64,000 nucleotides of DNA from Paenibacillus sp. N3.4 (GCF_008017805.1 NZ_VRTT01000001.1:248001-312000), one strand, 5' to 3'. Positions 50,890 through 59,187 are shown, counted from the stretch's first letter. Translations and numbers: made by a program. Notes: a model not told the origin generated them from the sequence alone.

Positions 50890-52602
50890 TCAAAACTGCT
50901 TGGCATACAAATTTGCGTACACGCCATCTAGCGCAAGCAATGCATCATGCGTACCTTGTTCCGCAATACCGTCCTCCGTCAATACGATAATTCGCCCTGC
51001 ATTGCGGATTGTGGAAAGGCGGTGGGCAATTACGATGGTTGTACGTCCATTTGCCAGCAGTTCTAATGATGCCTTTATGATTCTTTCACTCTCGTTATCC
51101 AGTGCGCTTGTCGCCTCATCTAAAATAAGAATGGGTGGATTTTTTAAGAATACGCGAGCAATACTTAGCCGCTGCTTCTGTCCACCGGACAGCTTGACAC
51201 CTCGCTGGCCAATCTCGGAGTCATAGCCATTTGGCAAGTTCATAATAAAATCATGGGCATTGGCGTGCTTGGCTGCCGCGATAATTTCTTCATCGCTGGC
51301 TGTTTGATTTCCATAACGGATATTTTCCATCACCGTCCCAGCAAAAAGGAAAACATCTTGCAGTACAAAACCAATTTTTTTCCTTAATGACTCTAGGTCG
51401 ATATTACGGACGTTGATCCCGTCTATCGCATCATAAAAGCGAGGGATGAGCGAGCATAATGTTGTTTTTCCCGCACCAGACGGACCCACTAAGGCAACAT
51501 ACTCACCCGGCTGGATACGAAGCGAAATGTTTTGTAAAACGCTGTCCAAATGTTCTTCATAATAGAAGGAAACTTGTCTGAACTCAATCTCCCCGTGTAT
51601 CTCCGGCAGAATTATGGCATTCGACTTGTTTTCGATTGACGGCTTCAAATTCATGACTTCCATAAAGCGCTGAAAGCCAGTGACTCCTTCTTGAAGCTGT
51701 GTGCTCATATGATTCAGTCGTTGAATCGGCTCGATCATAAAACTGATATAGAGTAAAAAAGTAAGCAAATCCGATAAGTCTAAAGCAGCGTTGACGATAC
51801 TGGCACTGCCAAAGATGATCACCGTAATTGTAATCAATTGAATAATCGTTTCAAAGCTATTGTAAAAAAGCGCCTCCGCTTTATACGTGATCTTACGGCT
51901 TTCGAGGAAACGGGCATTTTCCTGGTTAAACTTCCTGATCTCTACGATCTCGTTGGCAAACGATTTTACATCACGGATACCCGTAAGACTATCCTCTACC
52001 TGAGCGTTTACATCCCCAATTCGCTCTTTGTTTCTTCTTATTGCCTTATTCAACATTTTATTAAAATACAAAGCCAAGAGACCTAAAAATGGTAAAAAAC
52101 AGAATACGGCAATCGTTAATGGCGCGTTAATAAAGAACAAAATACTAAATGCTCCAACAAAGCGGACGAGATATTTCATGTAATCTTCCGGACCGTGATG
52201 GTACAGCTCGGAAAGCAGCAGCAGATCGTTCGTTATTCGCGACATGAGCCGACCTGTCTTTTCTTTATCGTAAAAGCTATGGGGAAGCTTTTGCATGTGA
52301 GCGAACAGTTCACTGCGCATGTCACTTTCCATGCGAGCGCCTATTTCATGGCCTTTGTAGTCCACAAAATAATTACCGATATTCTGGATCGCGACTAAAA
52401 CTAGCATTAGCCCCCCAACCCCATACACTTCATGGAGAGCAATTGATAAATCTCCTTCGAGAACATCTTTCGTAATATACCGAACGAGTAACGGAAATAC
52501 CAAAGTCGCAACTGATGTGATAAAGGAGCAGGCTAATACTGAAATAAACATGCTTAAATACGGTTTGTAATATGAGAAAAATTTATTGACTGTAGGACGC
52601 AT
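50890..52602 (-). CDS. ABC exporter with fused membrane and ATPase domains (MsbA/BmrA type)
   Basis: A 570-aa half-transporter. Six transmembrane helices lie in residues 1-310. The ATPase domain holds Walker A (GPSGAGKTT near 365), Q-loop (FVLQDVFLF), signature LSGGQKQR and Walker B plus D-loop (ILILDEATSALD). A short gap in the FYDAIDGINVRNID stretch relative to most homologues removes about eight residues. It works as a dimer, exporting drugs or lipids. A 20-codon leader peptide and hairpin precede it (52634-52716), suggesting drug-induced attenuation. Confidence 0.92.
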   Translation of the reverse strand: MRPTVNKFFSYYKPYLSMFISVLACSFITSVATLVFPLLVRYITKDVLEGDLSIALHEVYGVGGLMLVLVAIQNIGNYFVDYKGHEIGARMESDMRSELFAHMQKLPHSFYDKEKTGRLMSRITNDLLLLSELYHHGPEDYMKYLVRFVGAFSILFFINAPLTIAVFCFLPFLGLLALYFNKMLNKAIRRNKERIGDVNAQVEDSLTGIRDVKSFANEIVEIRKFNQENARFLESRKITYKAEALFYNSFETIIQLITITVIIFGSASIVNAALDLSDLLTFLLYISFMIEPIQRLNHMSTQLQEGVTGFQRFMEVMNLKPSIENKSNAIILPEIHGEIEFRQVSFYYEEHLDSVLQNISLRIQPGEYVALVGPSGAGKTTLCSLIPRFYDAIDGINVRNIDLESLRKKIGFVLQDVFLFAGTVMENIRYGNQTASDEEIIAAAKHANAHDFIMNLPNGYDSEIGQRGVKLSGGQKQRLSIARVFLKNPPILILDEATSALDNESERIIKASLELLANGRTTIVIAHRLSTIRNAGRIIVLTEDGIAEQGTHDALLALDGVYANLYAKQF

Positions 52603-52633
52603 CGAATTTCCCCTTCTTTGTGTTATTTAAAAC

Positions 52634-52686
52634 ACATATAAGGGATATGCCGCTTATGACTTAAGAAAGTGTTTCCCCTTATATGT
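52634..52686 (-). promoter_or_regulatory. Attenuator-like hairpin in the ABC exporter leader
   Basis: ACATATAAGGG (52676-52686 on the reverse strand) pairs over 11 bp with CCCTTATATGT (52634-52644), followed by GTTTTAAA. The left arm lies inside the leader-peptide codons, so a stalled ribosome would prevent pairing. Confidence 0.65.
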
Positions 52687-52716
52687 TTGCACGATAGAAT
52701 TCATCATTTTTTTCAT
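52654..52716 (-). CDS. Leader peptide, 20 aa
   Basis: An ATG behind AAGGAGGAATT opens 20 codons (KKMMNSIVQTYKGKHFLKS) ending 51 bases before the exporter start codon. The ribosome site is very strong for so short a frame. This matches leader peptides of antibiotic-responsive exporters such as BmrB of bmrBCD, where ribosome stalling lets transcription continue. Confidence 0.65.
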   Translation of the reverse strand: MKKMMNSIVQTYKGKHFLKS

Positions 52717-52830
52717 GTCAATTCCTCCTTGTTTTTTATAATTCCATCGTAAACCATTTCATTATGAAACCTCATGGTCTTATTTGGTTATAGTTAAACG
52801 TTATCCATATGGATTCGGGTAGTGAAACCG

Positions 52831-52896
52831 GCTCAGCTGGGAGAGCGCATCGCTGGCAGCGATGAGGTCAGGGGTTCGATCCCCCTAGGCTCCATA
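52831..52896 (+). repeat. 66-bp direct repeat, copy 2 (tRNA-Ala without 5' acceptor)
   Basis: Identical to 49375-49440. The preceding bases read GTAGTGAAACC instead of the acceptor strand, and no promoter is visible, so this is a tRNA pseudogene. A terminator follows at 52906. Confidence 0.92.
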
Positions 52897-52905
52897 TAGA
52901 ACGAT

Positions 52906-52938
52906 AAAAGAACATCTCTGATGACATGTTCTTTTTTT
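52906..52938 (+). terminator. Terminator after the tRNA-Ala pseudogene
   Basis: AAGAACAT pairs with ATGTTCTT, then seven Ts. Its place relative to the tRNA-like repeat is the same as in the intact gene. Confidence 0.8.
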
Positions 52939-52944
52939 CGTTCT

Positions 52945-53074
52945 TGGAGCCTTTGGGGGTGAGAACCCCTGAGAGGTTCGCCCGCGCGGACGTAGCGTCA
53001 GCGAAGGAGCACGGCGTCTGAATCCACCGCTAAAAGGCCTCTTCGATCAGGATTTGGACATCCCTTAGGCTCTA
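52945..53074 (+). repeat. Structured repeat element, copy C
   Basis: Runs from TGGAGC to GGCTCTA. It has GGGGT-GAGA-ACCCC, GTTCGCCCGCGCGGACG and CAGCGAAGGAGCACGGCGTC, and is internally shorter than copy A. It directly follows the pseudogene's terminator, as copy A follows the real tRNA. Confidence 0.65.
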
Positions 53075-53207
53075 TAAGTGCAGTTTAATGTCCTATTTGA
53101 CGCAATGAATTACTTATTTCTATAATATAATTTTCTTTCAATATTTTCCACAATGAGTTTTTCATCAATAAACTTAATCATAATTTGGCTCAATGACCTT
53201 GAGTGCG

Positions 53208-53234
53208 TATCGTTATTTTGATAAAATAACGATA
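53208..53234. promoter_or_regulatory. Operator of the toxin-antitoxin pair
   Basis: TATCGTTATTTT-GAT-AAAATAACGATA, a perfect 12+3+12 inverted repeat 22 bases before the antitoxin ATG. Autorepression by the toxin-antitoxin complex is expected. Confidence 0.8.
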
Positions 53235-53256
53235 TACTGACGGAAGGAGAATTAAT

Positions 53257-53520
53257 ATGCCAAATATTCGACCAAGTTCAGATCTAAGAAATCATTACAA
53301 CGAGATATCTGAGTTTTGCCATAAATATGATGAACCAGTCTACATTACAAAGAATGGCCAAGGCGATTTAGCTGTAATGAGTATTGAAACATACGAAAAA
53401 ATAGTTGGAAAGTTCGAACTTTATAAGCTGCTGGATGAAGGTATGGATGAATTGAAAAAGCAGAAGGTACGACCTTTTCATGAGGCACTTGCAGACATCG
53501 AAAAGGGAATTTCAGAGTGA
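53257..53520 (+). CDS. Phd/YefM-type antitoxin
   Basis: An 87-aa protein opening RPSSDLRNHYNEISEFCHK and EPVYITKNGQGDLAVMSIETYEKI, the Phd/YefM DNA-binding fold. The C-terminal helix (DEGMDELKKQKVRPFHEALADIEK) should wrap the toxin. GAAGGAG upstream. Its stop overlaps the toxin's GTG start. Confidence 0.88.
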   Translation: MPNIRPSSDLRNHYNEISEFCHKYDEPVYITKNGQGDLAVMSIETYEKIVGKFELYKLLDEGMDELKKQKVRPFHEALADIEKGISE

Positions 53521-53834
53521 TCCAAAAATATCGTATAGTGATCACTGATCTGGCAGAAGCGGATTTGCGAGACATCGCCAACTATATCGCAAACGAGTTA
53601 TTGGAACCGACGACAGCGCGAAAAATGATTACTAGAATCGCTGAGGCCACTTTTCAATTGGAGCAAATGCCTTTTAGAAACGGTTTAGTTCGCGATGAAC
53701 GATTAGCAGCGAATGGCATTCGACATATACTCGTGGACTCGTACATCGTGTTCTATGTTATCTCAGAAAAAGAAGAAACCGTTACAATCATTCGGATTCT
53801 TTACGGAAAGAGGCAATGGAGCAGCTTACTCTAA
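53517..53834 (+). CDS. RelE/ParE-type toxin
   Basis: A 105-aa protein. YRIVITDLAEADLRDIANYIANEL is the usual ParE/RelE start, and RHILVDSYIVFYVISEKEETVTIIRILYGKRQW the usual end, with basic residues (R, K) near the C-terminus. The family either cuts mRNA on the ribosome or blocks gyrase. Translationally coupled to the antitoxin (4-base overlap). Confidence 0.87.
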   Translation: MIQKYRIVITDLAEADLRDIANYIANELLEPTTARKMITRIAEATFQLEQMPFRNGLVRDERLAANGIRHILVDSYIVFYVISEKEETVTIIRILYGKRQWSSLL

Positions 53835-53844
53835 AAACTTTTTG

Positions 53845-53976
53845 GTAGTGAAACCGACTCACTCGGGAGCGATTGCGTAGGAGCACGGCGTCAGAATCTA
53901 CCTCTAAGCTTGTCTTCGTAGATTTCGCTTCGTTAGCCATTAAATCATAGATTCATACATCCCCCTATTGTCCATA
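53845..53976 (+). repeat. tRNA-linked repeat, copy D (degenerate)
   Basis: Starts GTAGTGAAACC as copy 2, keeps part of the D-arm, then jumps into GTAGGAGCACGGCGTC and ends CATCCCCCTATTGTCCAT. Internal deletion has fused the tRNA part with the structured element. Confidence 0.6.
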
Positions 53977-54078
53977 TGATAATGTCAATAATGCCTTTTT
54001 TTATTTTTCACAATTTTTCCAAGTGTAAGATGTGAGTGTAGTATCAATGTTCCGATTTTTGAATTGTAAAAATTCTCA

Positions 54079-54133
54079 AAAAAGGCGAAAATCTGATTTC
54101 AAGAATAGCTTGATATCAGGTTCTCGCCTTTAA
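54079..54133. terminator. Hairpin terminator
   Basis: AAAGGCGA-CTGAT pairs with ATCAG-TCGCCTTT. It follows the broken gene on the reverse strand. From 53977 to 54078 nothing else is visible. Confidence 0.75.
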
Positions 54134-54162
54134 TTTATGGAATTATGAGAGATAAGAACGAT

Positions 54163-54380
54163 TTAGATATACCGTTTAAAAGTGAAGGATACGCTCGATC
54201 TAGTTATTTTTTTGGAAATATTTACAGAATAAACCACTTCTTCAGTTGATATCATTTTTACTAATTGTGGCGAGGCCCAATATTGACCATTATATTTAAT
54301 AACGTCACCCGCTGCCAAATACTTCAGCAATGTGGCTGGATCCCCTGTGCTATATCGTACCCAACCTGTTAATTTTTTTC
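54163..54380 (-). pseudogene. 5'-truncated hypothetical protein gene
   Basis: The reverse strand is open for about 70 residues (KKLTGWVRYSTGDPATLLKYLA, GDVIKYNGQYWASPQLVK) to a TAA, but the start is missing and repeat E begins directly at its upstream edge. A GTG there reads through only if one A of an A7 run is removed. Probably cut by repeat E. Family unknown. Confidence 0.4.
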
Positions 54381-54386
54381 ACGGGA

Positions 54387-54580
54387 TGTGAAACTAACCA
54401 ACGAGGGAGAGCGTTTCGCTGGCAGCGAAGAGGTCAGCGGTTCGCCCGCGCGGACGGAACGGATGAATATACTTCCAAGAAATAGTTTCGAGTGCAGGAG
54501 CACGGCGTCTGAATCTATCGCTAAACTTGTCTTCGTCGATTTTCCTTCGTCATCAAGTTAATCAATACTCGGACATCTCA
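54387..54580 (+). repeat. tRNA-linked repeat, copy E (chimeric)
   Basis: Starts TGTGAAAC, continues with GGGAGAGCGTTTCGCTGGCAGCGA (the anticodon arm of tRNA-Ala with paired changes), then joins the TTCGCCCGCGCGGACGG element at the T-loop and runs parallel to copy A to GGACATC. The paired changes (TTTCG/CGAAG instead of CATCG/CGATG) keep the anticodon stem. Confidence 0.65.
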
Positions 54581-54796
54581 AGCTAGAAAACTAACCTTAG
54601 TCTCCCCTATGCTAACCCGCTACCTTGCTAACGAACCCTATTGTCCTTATGATCGTCTAAATTGTTTTTTTGCTAGTCTAACGAATTCCAGCGGCGTTAA
54701 TGAGGAAAAAAATAGAGGGAATGCAGGCATTTGCCGGTAATAGCGATTCTGGAGTTCGTTAGAATCTCAAAACACGTTATTTTGATCAAATAAGGT

Positions 54797-55462
54797 TTAT
54801 TGAGTTCGTAAGCCGTACGAACGATAACGCTGTTTGCCACCGACAACGATGAATAACTGAAGTTCGACTAACTTGTGAAGAATTCGCCTCGCATGTGGGG
54901 CTGTAATTCGCAAATGAGTTGCCAATTCTGCCGCTGCAAAAGGACGTAGCAGCCGCCTCGCATAGCGGATGGCCTCCGCCTCTAGCCAGGTCAAATGCTT
55001 GGGCACATCCGTAGCCATGAATTTTCCGAGAAAGGAGAGGACAAGCTGCTGACAGCGTTTCGGTTCATCCGTAATGGAAGGATAGGCAATCGGCAGGAAA
55101 ATCCAATCGTCCAATGCTAATAAGCAATGCCGCCAACATAAATCCTTAAAGCGTCTCACATCAAGATCTCTTGCATGAGATCCATATCCTTGAATCTCGA
55201 TCCCTCCCTTTACATTGCCGTCAGGCATAAAAGCCAGATCCAGGTAACGATAACCGTTGTTAAAATCACGCACTTCCCATTCAGGGTACAGATGGTCGAA
55301 GTTTCTTATAATCGGAAACCAAACGGAACGTAAAAATTCGAGAGTGCCGTGGCCGAGCCCTTTATTCAGTAATTCGCGTCTTCTGTTATTTTGTTCTAGT
55401 GTAATGATTCTTTGCATCCATCCCTCATAAGCTTGATCAAAGCTTAAAATCGCTAAACACAT
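54797..55462 (-). CDS. PD-(D/E)xK-like nuclease with winged helix, paralogue 2
   Basis: A 221-aa relative of the 50028 protein with E42, D75 (YLDLAF) and E89 in IEIQG. The catalytic Lys is Gln (Q91). RDLDVRRFKDLC follows, as in the paralogue. The winged helix (PFAAAELATHLRITAPHARRILHKLVELQLF) is intact. Gln for Lys occurs in some active nucleases but may mean loss of cutting with DNA binding kept. The start is the ATG at 55462, although only AAAGG stands nearby. Confidence 0.68.
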   Translation of the reverse strand: MCLAILSFDQAYEGWMQRIITLEQNNRRRELLNKGLGHGTLEFLRSVWFPIIRNFDHLYPEWEVRDFNNGYRYLDLAFMPDGNVKGGIEIQGYGSHARDLDVRRFKDLCWRHCLLALDDWIFLPIAYPSITDEPKRCQQLVLSFLGKFMATDVPKHLTWLEAEAIRYARRLLRPFAAAELATHLRITAPHARRILHKLVELQLFIVVGGKQRYRSYGLRTQ

Positions 55463-55489
55463 CCTTTCTTATCATGGTGTGTGAAAGCC

Positions 55490-55550
55490 AAAACGCCGCT
55501 TTGACATCAAACCCGACAAGCAGGTTTAGAATGTGTCAAAGCGGCGTGTG
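55490..55550. terminator. Large hairpin upstream of nuclease paralogue 2
   Basis: CGCCGCTTTGACA pairs with TGTCAAAGCGGCG over 13 bp, with AAACC/GGTTT inside the loop. It stands ahead of the nuclease gene and may insulate or control it. Confidence 0.75.
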
Positions 55551-56126
55551 CTTCACAACCAACGTTATATTTTCAGTATATCTAATGTATAAAATATTTC
55601 AACTCCCACTATGAATTCATATTTTCTTTCATTTTCAACTGTCATATTCTCGTACACGTATCCAGTCTACATTCGACTGAAAGCTGCAAAAATTAACCAT
55701 TGGCATTCTGGAATCATACCAAACGATTTTCTAAAATCATCGTTCTGGCGATGTATCGGCGGGGATTAATAGGCTGCGCATGGAGTAAAAGCATAGGCAG
55801 CACCAAAAGAATCAAAATTCAGATAGGCATGCATTATCTGATCCTGAAGTGACAGTTGATTTTATGAGTGGTGTAAGGCTTTGTCTCTTTTCAGCTTAGA
55901 CTTGAGTCCCCGCCGATGTAACGCCTCGTCTCTTTTGAGCACAAACTTGAATTCTTGCCGTTGTTGAAGGATCCAGCAGCCGAATCCTCGTATAGAAGCA
56001 CGGGTCAGAATTCTAGCACTCGAATGAGCATATACTTTCAATTTCGGCTCATGCATTGTTTACATTCAGTTTATAAACATGAGTTACCATCACTACATAA
56101 ACATTCATATAGGAGGAGGAGTTGCA
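55551..56126. other. Gene-free region with an imperfect tandem repeat
   Basis: Between the hairpin and the ABC gene I find no convincing gene. At about 55870-55960 two imperfect 40-base units occur, each with TCTCTTTT, a CTTGA box and CCGCCG or TGCCG at the end. The last 60 bases hold the promoter region of the DrrA-like gene. Confidence 0.45.
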
Positions 56127-57146
56127 GTGCATCAAACACACAAGAATATAGAGGCGGACAACGGTGATTGGGCTGTCGAAGCTAGCGGACTCATCAAAGT
56201 TTTTGGCGACAATCGCGCGGTGGATGGCGTAAATTTGAACGTTCGCGCCGGGACAATCTACGGCGTACTTGGTCCGAATGGAGCAGGCAAGACAACCACA
56301 ATAAGAATGCTGGCGACCCTGCTTCGACCGGACGCGGGTTCGGCTCGAATCTTCGGGCACGATGTGGTGAAAGAATCGCAAATTGTCCGTCAATTGATCG
56401 GGGTGACCGGTCAGTATGCATCGGTCGACGAATCTCTTAGCGCAACCGAGAACCTGATCATCTTCGCTCGGCTGCTCGGGCTGGGGCGCTCAGAGGCGCG
56501 GCATAAAGCAGAAGCGCTGCTTGAGGAATTTGGTTTATCGGAGGCTGCGAGGCGGCCGTTGAAAAACTTCTCCGGCGGCATGAGACGCCGTTTGGATCTG
56601 GCAGCAAGTCTCATTGCACAGCCACCGCTGATCTTCCTGGACGAGCCGACTACAGGGCTAGATCCGCGTACGCGTTCACAGATGTGGGATACGATGCGAA
56701 GATTAGTGAAGACCGGGTCAACCGTACTCCTAACAACGCAGTATCTAGAAGAGGCAGATCAACTGGCAGACCGTATCGCGGTTATCGATCATGGTCGAGT
56801 CGTCGCCGAGGGCACTGTCGATGAACTAAAAGCTTCAGTGGGTACCTCAACTTTGCATTTGAGAGTTCAAAATCTACAGGACATCGAAAACGCGCGTCAG
56901 ACCATTGAACAGGTGCTCAAAATTCATTCCAATGTGTCCTATGAAGCCGGAAAGATTACTGCACCAATGGCGAACGTCGACAAGGTCACAGACCTGCTTA
57001 TCGCCCTCCGCGAGTCGGGTATTCACTTGGCCGAAATGAGTGTGCAGAAACCGACTCTCGACGAGGTATTTCTAACCATCACAGGCCATGGTGTTAAGGA
57101 GGACCCGTTGCAGGTGTCCTATGAAGCGGAGGAGGTAAAAGTATGA
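56127..57146 (+). CDS. DrrA-type ABC exporter ATPase
   Basis: 339 aa from the GTG at 56127, directly behind AGGAGGAGG; earlier in-frame starts lack a site. Walker A GPNGAGKTTT near residue 50, Q-loop GVTGQYASVDE, signature FSGGMRRRLDL and Walker B LIFLDEPTTGLDPRTRSQMW. The C-terminal 90 residues are the DrrA extension. It works with the downstream permease to pump drugs (daunorubicin class by family). GC content is higher than that of neighbours, so recent transfer is plausible. Confidence 0.93.
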   Translation: MHQTHKNIEADNGDWAVEASGLIKVFGDNRAVDGVNLNVRAGTIYGVLGPNGAGKTTTIRMLATLLRPDAGSARIFGHDVVKESQIVRQLIGVTGQYASVDESLSATENLIIFARLLGLGRSEARHKAEALLEEFGLSEAARRPLKNFSGGMRRRLDLAASLIAQPPLIFLDEPTTGLDPRTRSQMWDTMRRLVKTGSTVLLTTQYLEEADQLADRIAVIDHGRVVAEGTVDELKASVGTSTLHLRVQNLQDIENARQTIEQVLKIHSNVSYEAGKITAPMANVDKVTDLLIALRESGIHLAEMSVQKPTLDEVFLTITGHGVKEDPLQVSYEAEEVKV

Positions 57147-57958
57147 ATAGCACTTCAATGAAATCGGGTGTAGATCGCCAATTAAAAAACCACACGAGCT
57201 TCAGCCAAACGGTACGCAACACATTGACGATGGCCTATCGAGGTCTGCTGAAGATTCGGCGCACACCCGAGCAATTGTTCGACGTTACGCTCCAGCCAAT
57301 CATATTCACCCTCATGTTTACTTACATCTTTGGCGGGGCCATTTCTGGTGACGTGCAAAGCTATTTGCCTGTCATCATTCCCGGCATCCTGGTGCAGACC
57401 GTGATCACTACTTCAATCGTTACCGGTGTCCAATTGCGTGAGGATATGGATAAAGGCGTGTTTGACCGATTCAAATCTTTGCCTATCGCGCGCATAGCTC
57501 CTTTGGCGGGAGCCTTATTGGCAGACACGATCCGGTATACCATCGCGACTGTGCTGACCTTTACAATGGGATATATCATGGGCTATCGCCCTGATGGAGG
57601 CTTGGAAAACGTCGCCATCGCTGCACTTCTTGTTATTTTCTGCTCCTGGTCGATTAGCTGGATCTTTGCTTTCTTCGGCGTGATTGCCCGCACAGCCTCA
57701 AGCGTACAAGGGATTTCGATGATTGTACTGTTCCCGCTCACGTTTCTTTCTAACGCCTTCGTGCCAGTCAAAACCATGCCCCACTGGCTTCAGTGGTTTG
57801 TTAACATCAATCCGATCTCGCACCTCGTTACAGCTGTTCGAGAGCTTTCCAACAATGGAACCATAGGCTGGGATCTTGCTATCTCTCTCATAGGAGCTGC
57901 TGTCATTGTAGCGATCTTTGCACCTATTACGGTACGTGCATATATGCGTCGGACGTAG
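57143..57958 (+). CDS. DrrB-type ABC-2 permease
   Basis: A 271-aa protein with six hydrophobic helices and the ABC-2 features MFTYIFGGAISGDVQSYLPVIIPGILVQT, REDMDKGVFDRFKSLPIAR and FPLTFLSNAFVPVKTMPHWLQW. Its ATG overlaps the ATPase stop (ATGA), so translation is coupled. Together they form the complete exporter. Confidence 0.93.
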   Translation: MNSTSMKSGVDRQLKNHTSFSQTVRNTLTMAYRGLLKIRRTPEQLFDVTLQPIIFTLMFTYIFGGAISGDVQSYLPVIIPGILVQTVITTSIVTGVQLREDMDKGVFDRFKSLPIARIAPLAGALLADTIRYTIATVLTFTMGYIMGYRPDGGLENVAIAALLVIFCSWSISWIFAFFGVIARTASSVQGISMIVLFPLTFLSNAFVPVKTMPHWLQWFVNINPISHLVTAVRELSNNGTIGWDLAISLIGAAVIVAIFAPITVRAYMRRT

Positions 57959-58073
57959 TTCAAGTAAACACTACTAAGCAATTCCTCCATTTATGGCTCA
58001 GCTGTGTCTATGACTTGGTCGCACACCAGCTATTATAACAAAGGAACTTTATCTCAAAGGCTCCATCAAACAT

Positions 58074-58102
58074 ATAAACACGCCAGTAGTGGCGTGTTTT
58101 TC
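58074..58102 (+). terminator. Terminator of the drrAB operon
   Basis: AACACGCCAGTAGTGGCGTGTTTTT: AACACGCCA pairs with TGGCGTGTT (written here in parts). Confidence 0.85.
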
Positions 58103-58183
58103 CTGCTTTAGACAGTTAGCCCGATAATCGCACGAATACTCAGTACTGACTCCGTAGGTTGCGTCATGGATTTCATTAACTAA

Positions 58184-58230
58184 CAAAAAATGACTCCGAT
58201 TTTGACAAAGTTCGGAGTCATTGTAAATTT
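58184..58230. terminator. Hairpin between drrB and fda
   Basis: ATGACTCCGA pairs with TCGGAGTCAT; A and T runs on both sides. The aldolase stop lies about 70 bases further, so it may serve that gene. Confidence 0.75.
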
Positions 58231-58299
58231 TGTTGGATATGCTTGGACAATCAAATATTCATTTTTTTGTTAGATACGCTTAGGTTTTCAAGAATTCTT

Positions 58300-59187
58300 T
58301 TATTTGATGGAGGCTTCATAAATATCCTGAATAGATTTGAACAGCATCGCGTTGAATTCATCGTCTGTTTGCCCTGCGGTTAGCCCCTCTGACAAGGCAC
58401 GCGAGAAACTGGCGATCAACCCGTGATGATGTGAAAGCTTCTCGTTTGCTTCCGCTTGCGTATAGCCGCCTGACAAAGCCACAATCCTTACAACGTGCGG
58501 ATCTTCCATTAAATCGCTGTAGAAATTGTCTTCCGTAGGTATGGAAAGTTTAAGCATAATATTTACGTCTTTGCCCAGGGTCGATAAATGAGCGGAAATT
58601 TCATCTTTTAATAGTTTTTCCGAAGTAATCTTATCAGCGCTGTAGATATCAACTTCTGGTTCAATTATCGGAACCAGTCCCATTTCTGCGATTTGCTTGC
58701 CGATGGCAAACTGTTGTTCCACGACTTTTTTGATTCCCGCAGGATTGGCTTCCTTAATGAGCGAGCGCATTTTCGTCCCGAAGATGTTGCGCTCTGCCGC
58801 CCGTTTCAGAAGGTCGTTTAAACCGGAAATCGGCTTCAAGAGTTGAACCCCGTCTTCAAGATCAGCGAGCCCTTTATCGACTTTGAGAAAAGGAACAATG
58901 CCTTTCTTCTCCCAAAGATAGTCGGCGGTATATTGCCCGTCAATGAGTCGATCCATCGTGTTCTCAAATAAAATGGCACCCAAAATGTACTGGGAGTCAA
59001 ACCCGGAACCTTTTATAATACGCGTTCTCATTTCGTGAACCAATGCATACATCTCTTCTTCGTTCGAATAGCTATTTTCTTTAATACCATACTGCAGCAG
59101 AGCTTTAGGAGTACTTCCCCCGCTTTGGTCCAAGGCCGCTATAAAGCCCTTTCCTGTATGGATTCGATCCAATTGCTTTGTATTCAT
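58300..59187 (-). CDS. fda: Fructose-bisphosphate aldolase, class I
   Basis: A 295-aa enzyme. HTGKGFIAALDQSGGSTPKALLQYGI is the bacterial class I start. VPFLKVDKGLAD holds a catalytic Lys, EPEVDIYSADK and MLKLSIP follow, and ALSGGYTQAEAN binds phosphate. It splits fructose 1,6-bisphosphate without metal. GGAGG before the ATG. Monocistronic. Most Bacillales use the class II enzyme, so this is a secondary copy. Confidence 0.95.
   Translation of the reverse strand: MNTKQLDRIHTGKGFIAALDQSGGSTPKALLQYGIKENSYSNEEEMYALVHEMRTRIIKGSGFDSQYILGAILFENTMDRLIDGQYTADYLWEKKGIVPFLKVDKGLADLEDGVQLLKPISGLNDLLKRAAERNIFGTKMRSLIKEANPAGIKKVVEQQFAIGKQIAEMGLVPIIEPEVDIYSADKITSEKLLKDEISAHLSTLGKDVNIMLKLSIPTEDNFYSDLMEDPHVVRIVALSGGYTQAEANEKLSHHHGLIASFSRALSEGLTAGQTDDEFNAMLFKSIQDIYEASIK

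Noticed and set aside
52831..52896. Second functional tRNA-Ala
   Set aside because: The 5' acceptor strand is replaced by GTGAAACC and there is no promoter.
49366..55550. Prophage or integrative element with integrase
   Set aside because: No integrase, excisionase, structural or conjugation genes are present; only the tRNA duplication is reminiscent.
55862..56056. Reverse 64-aa frame rich in Lys/Arg
   Set aside because: It arises from an imperfect tandem repeat and has no ribosome site.
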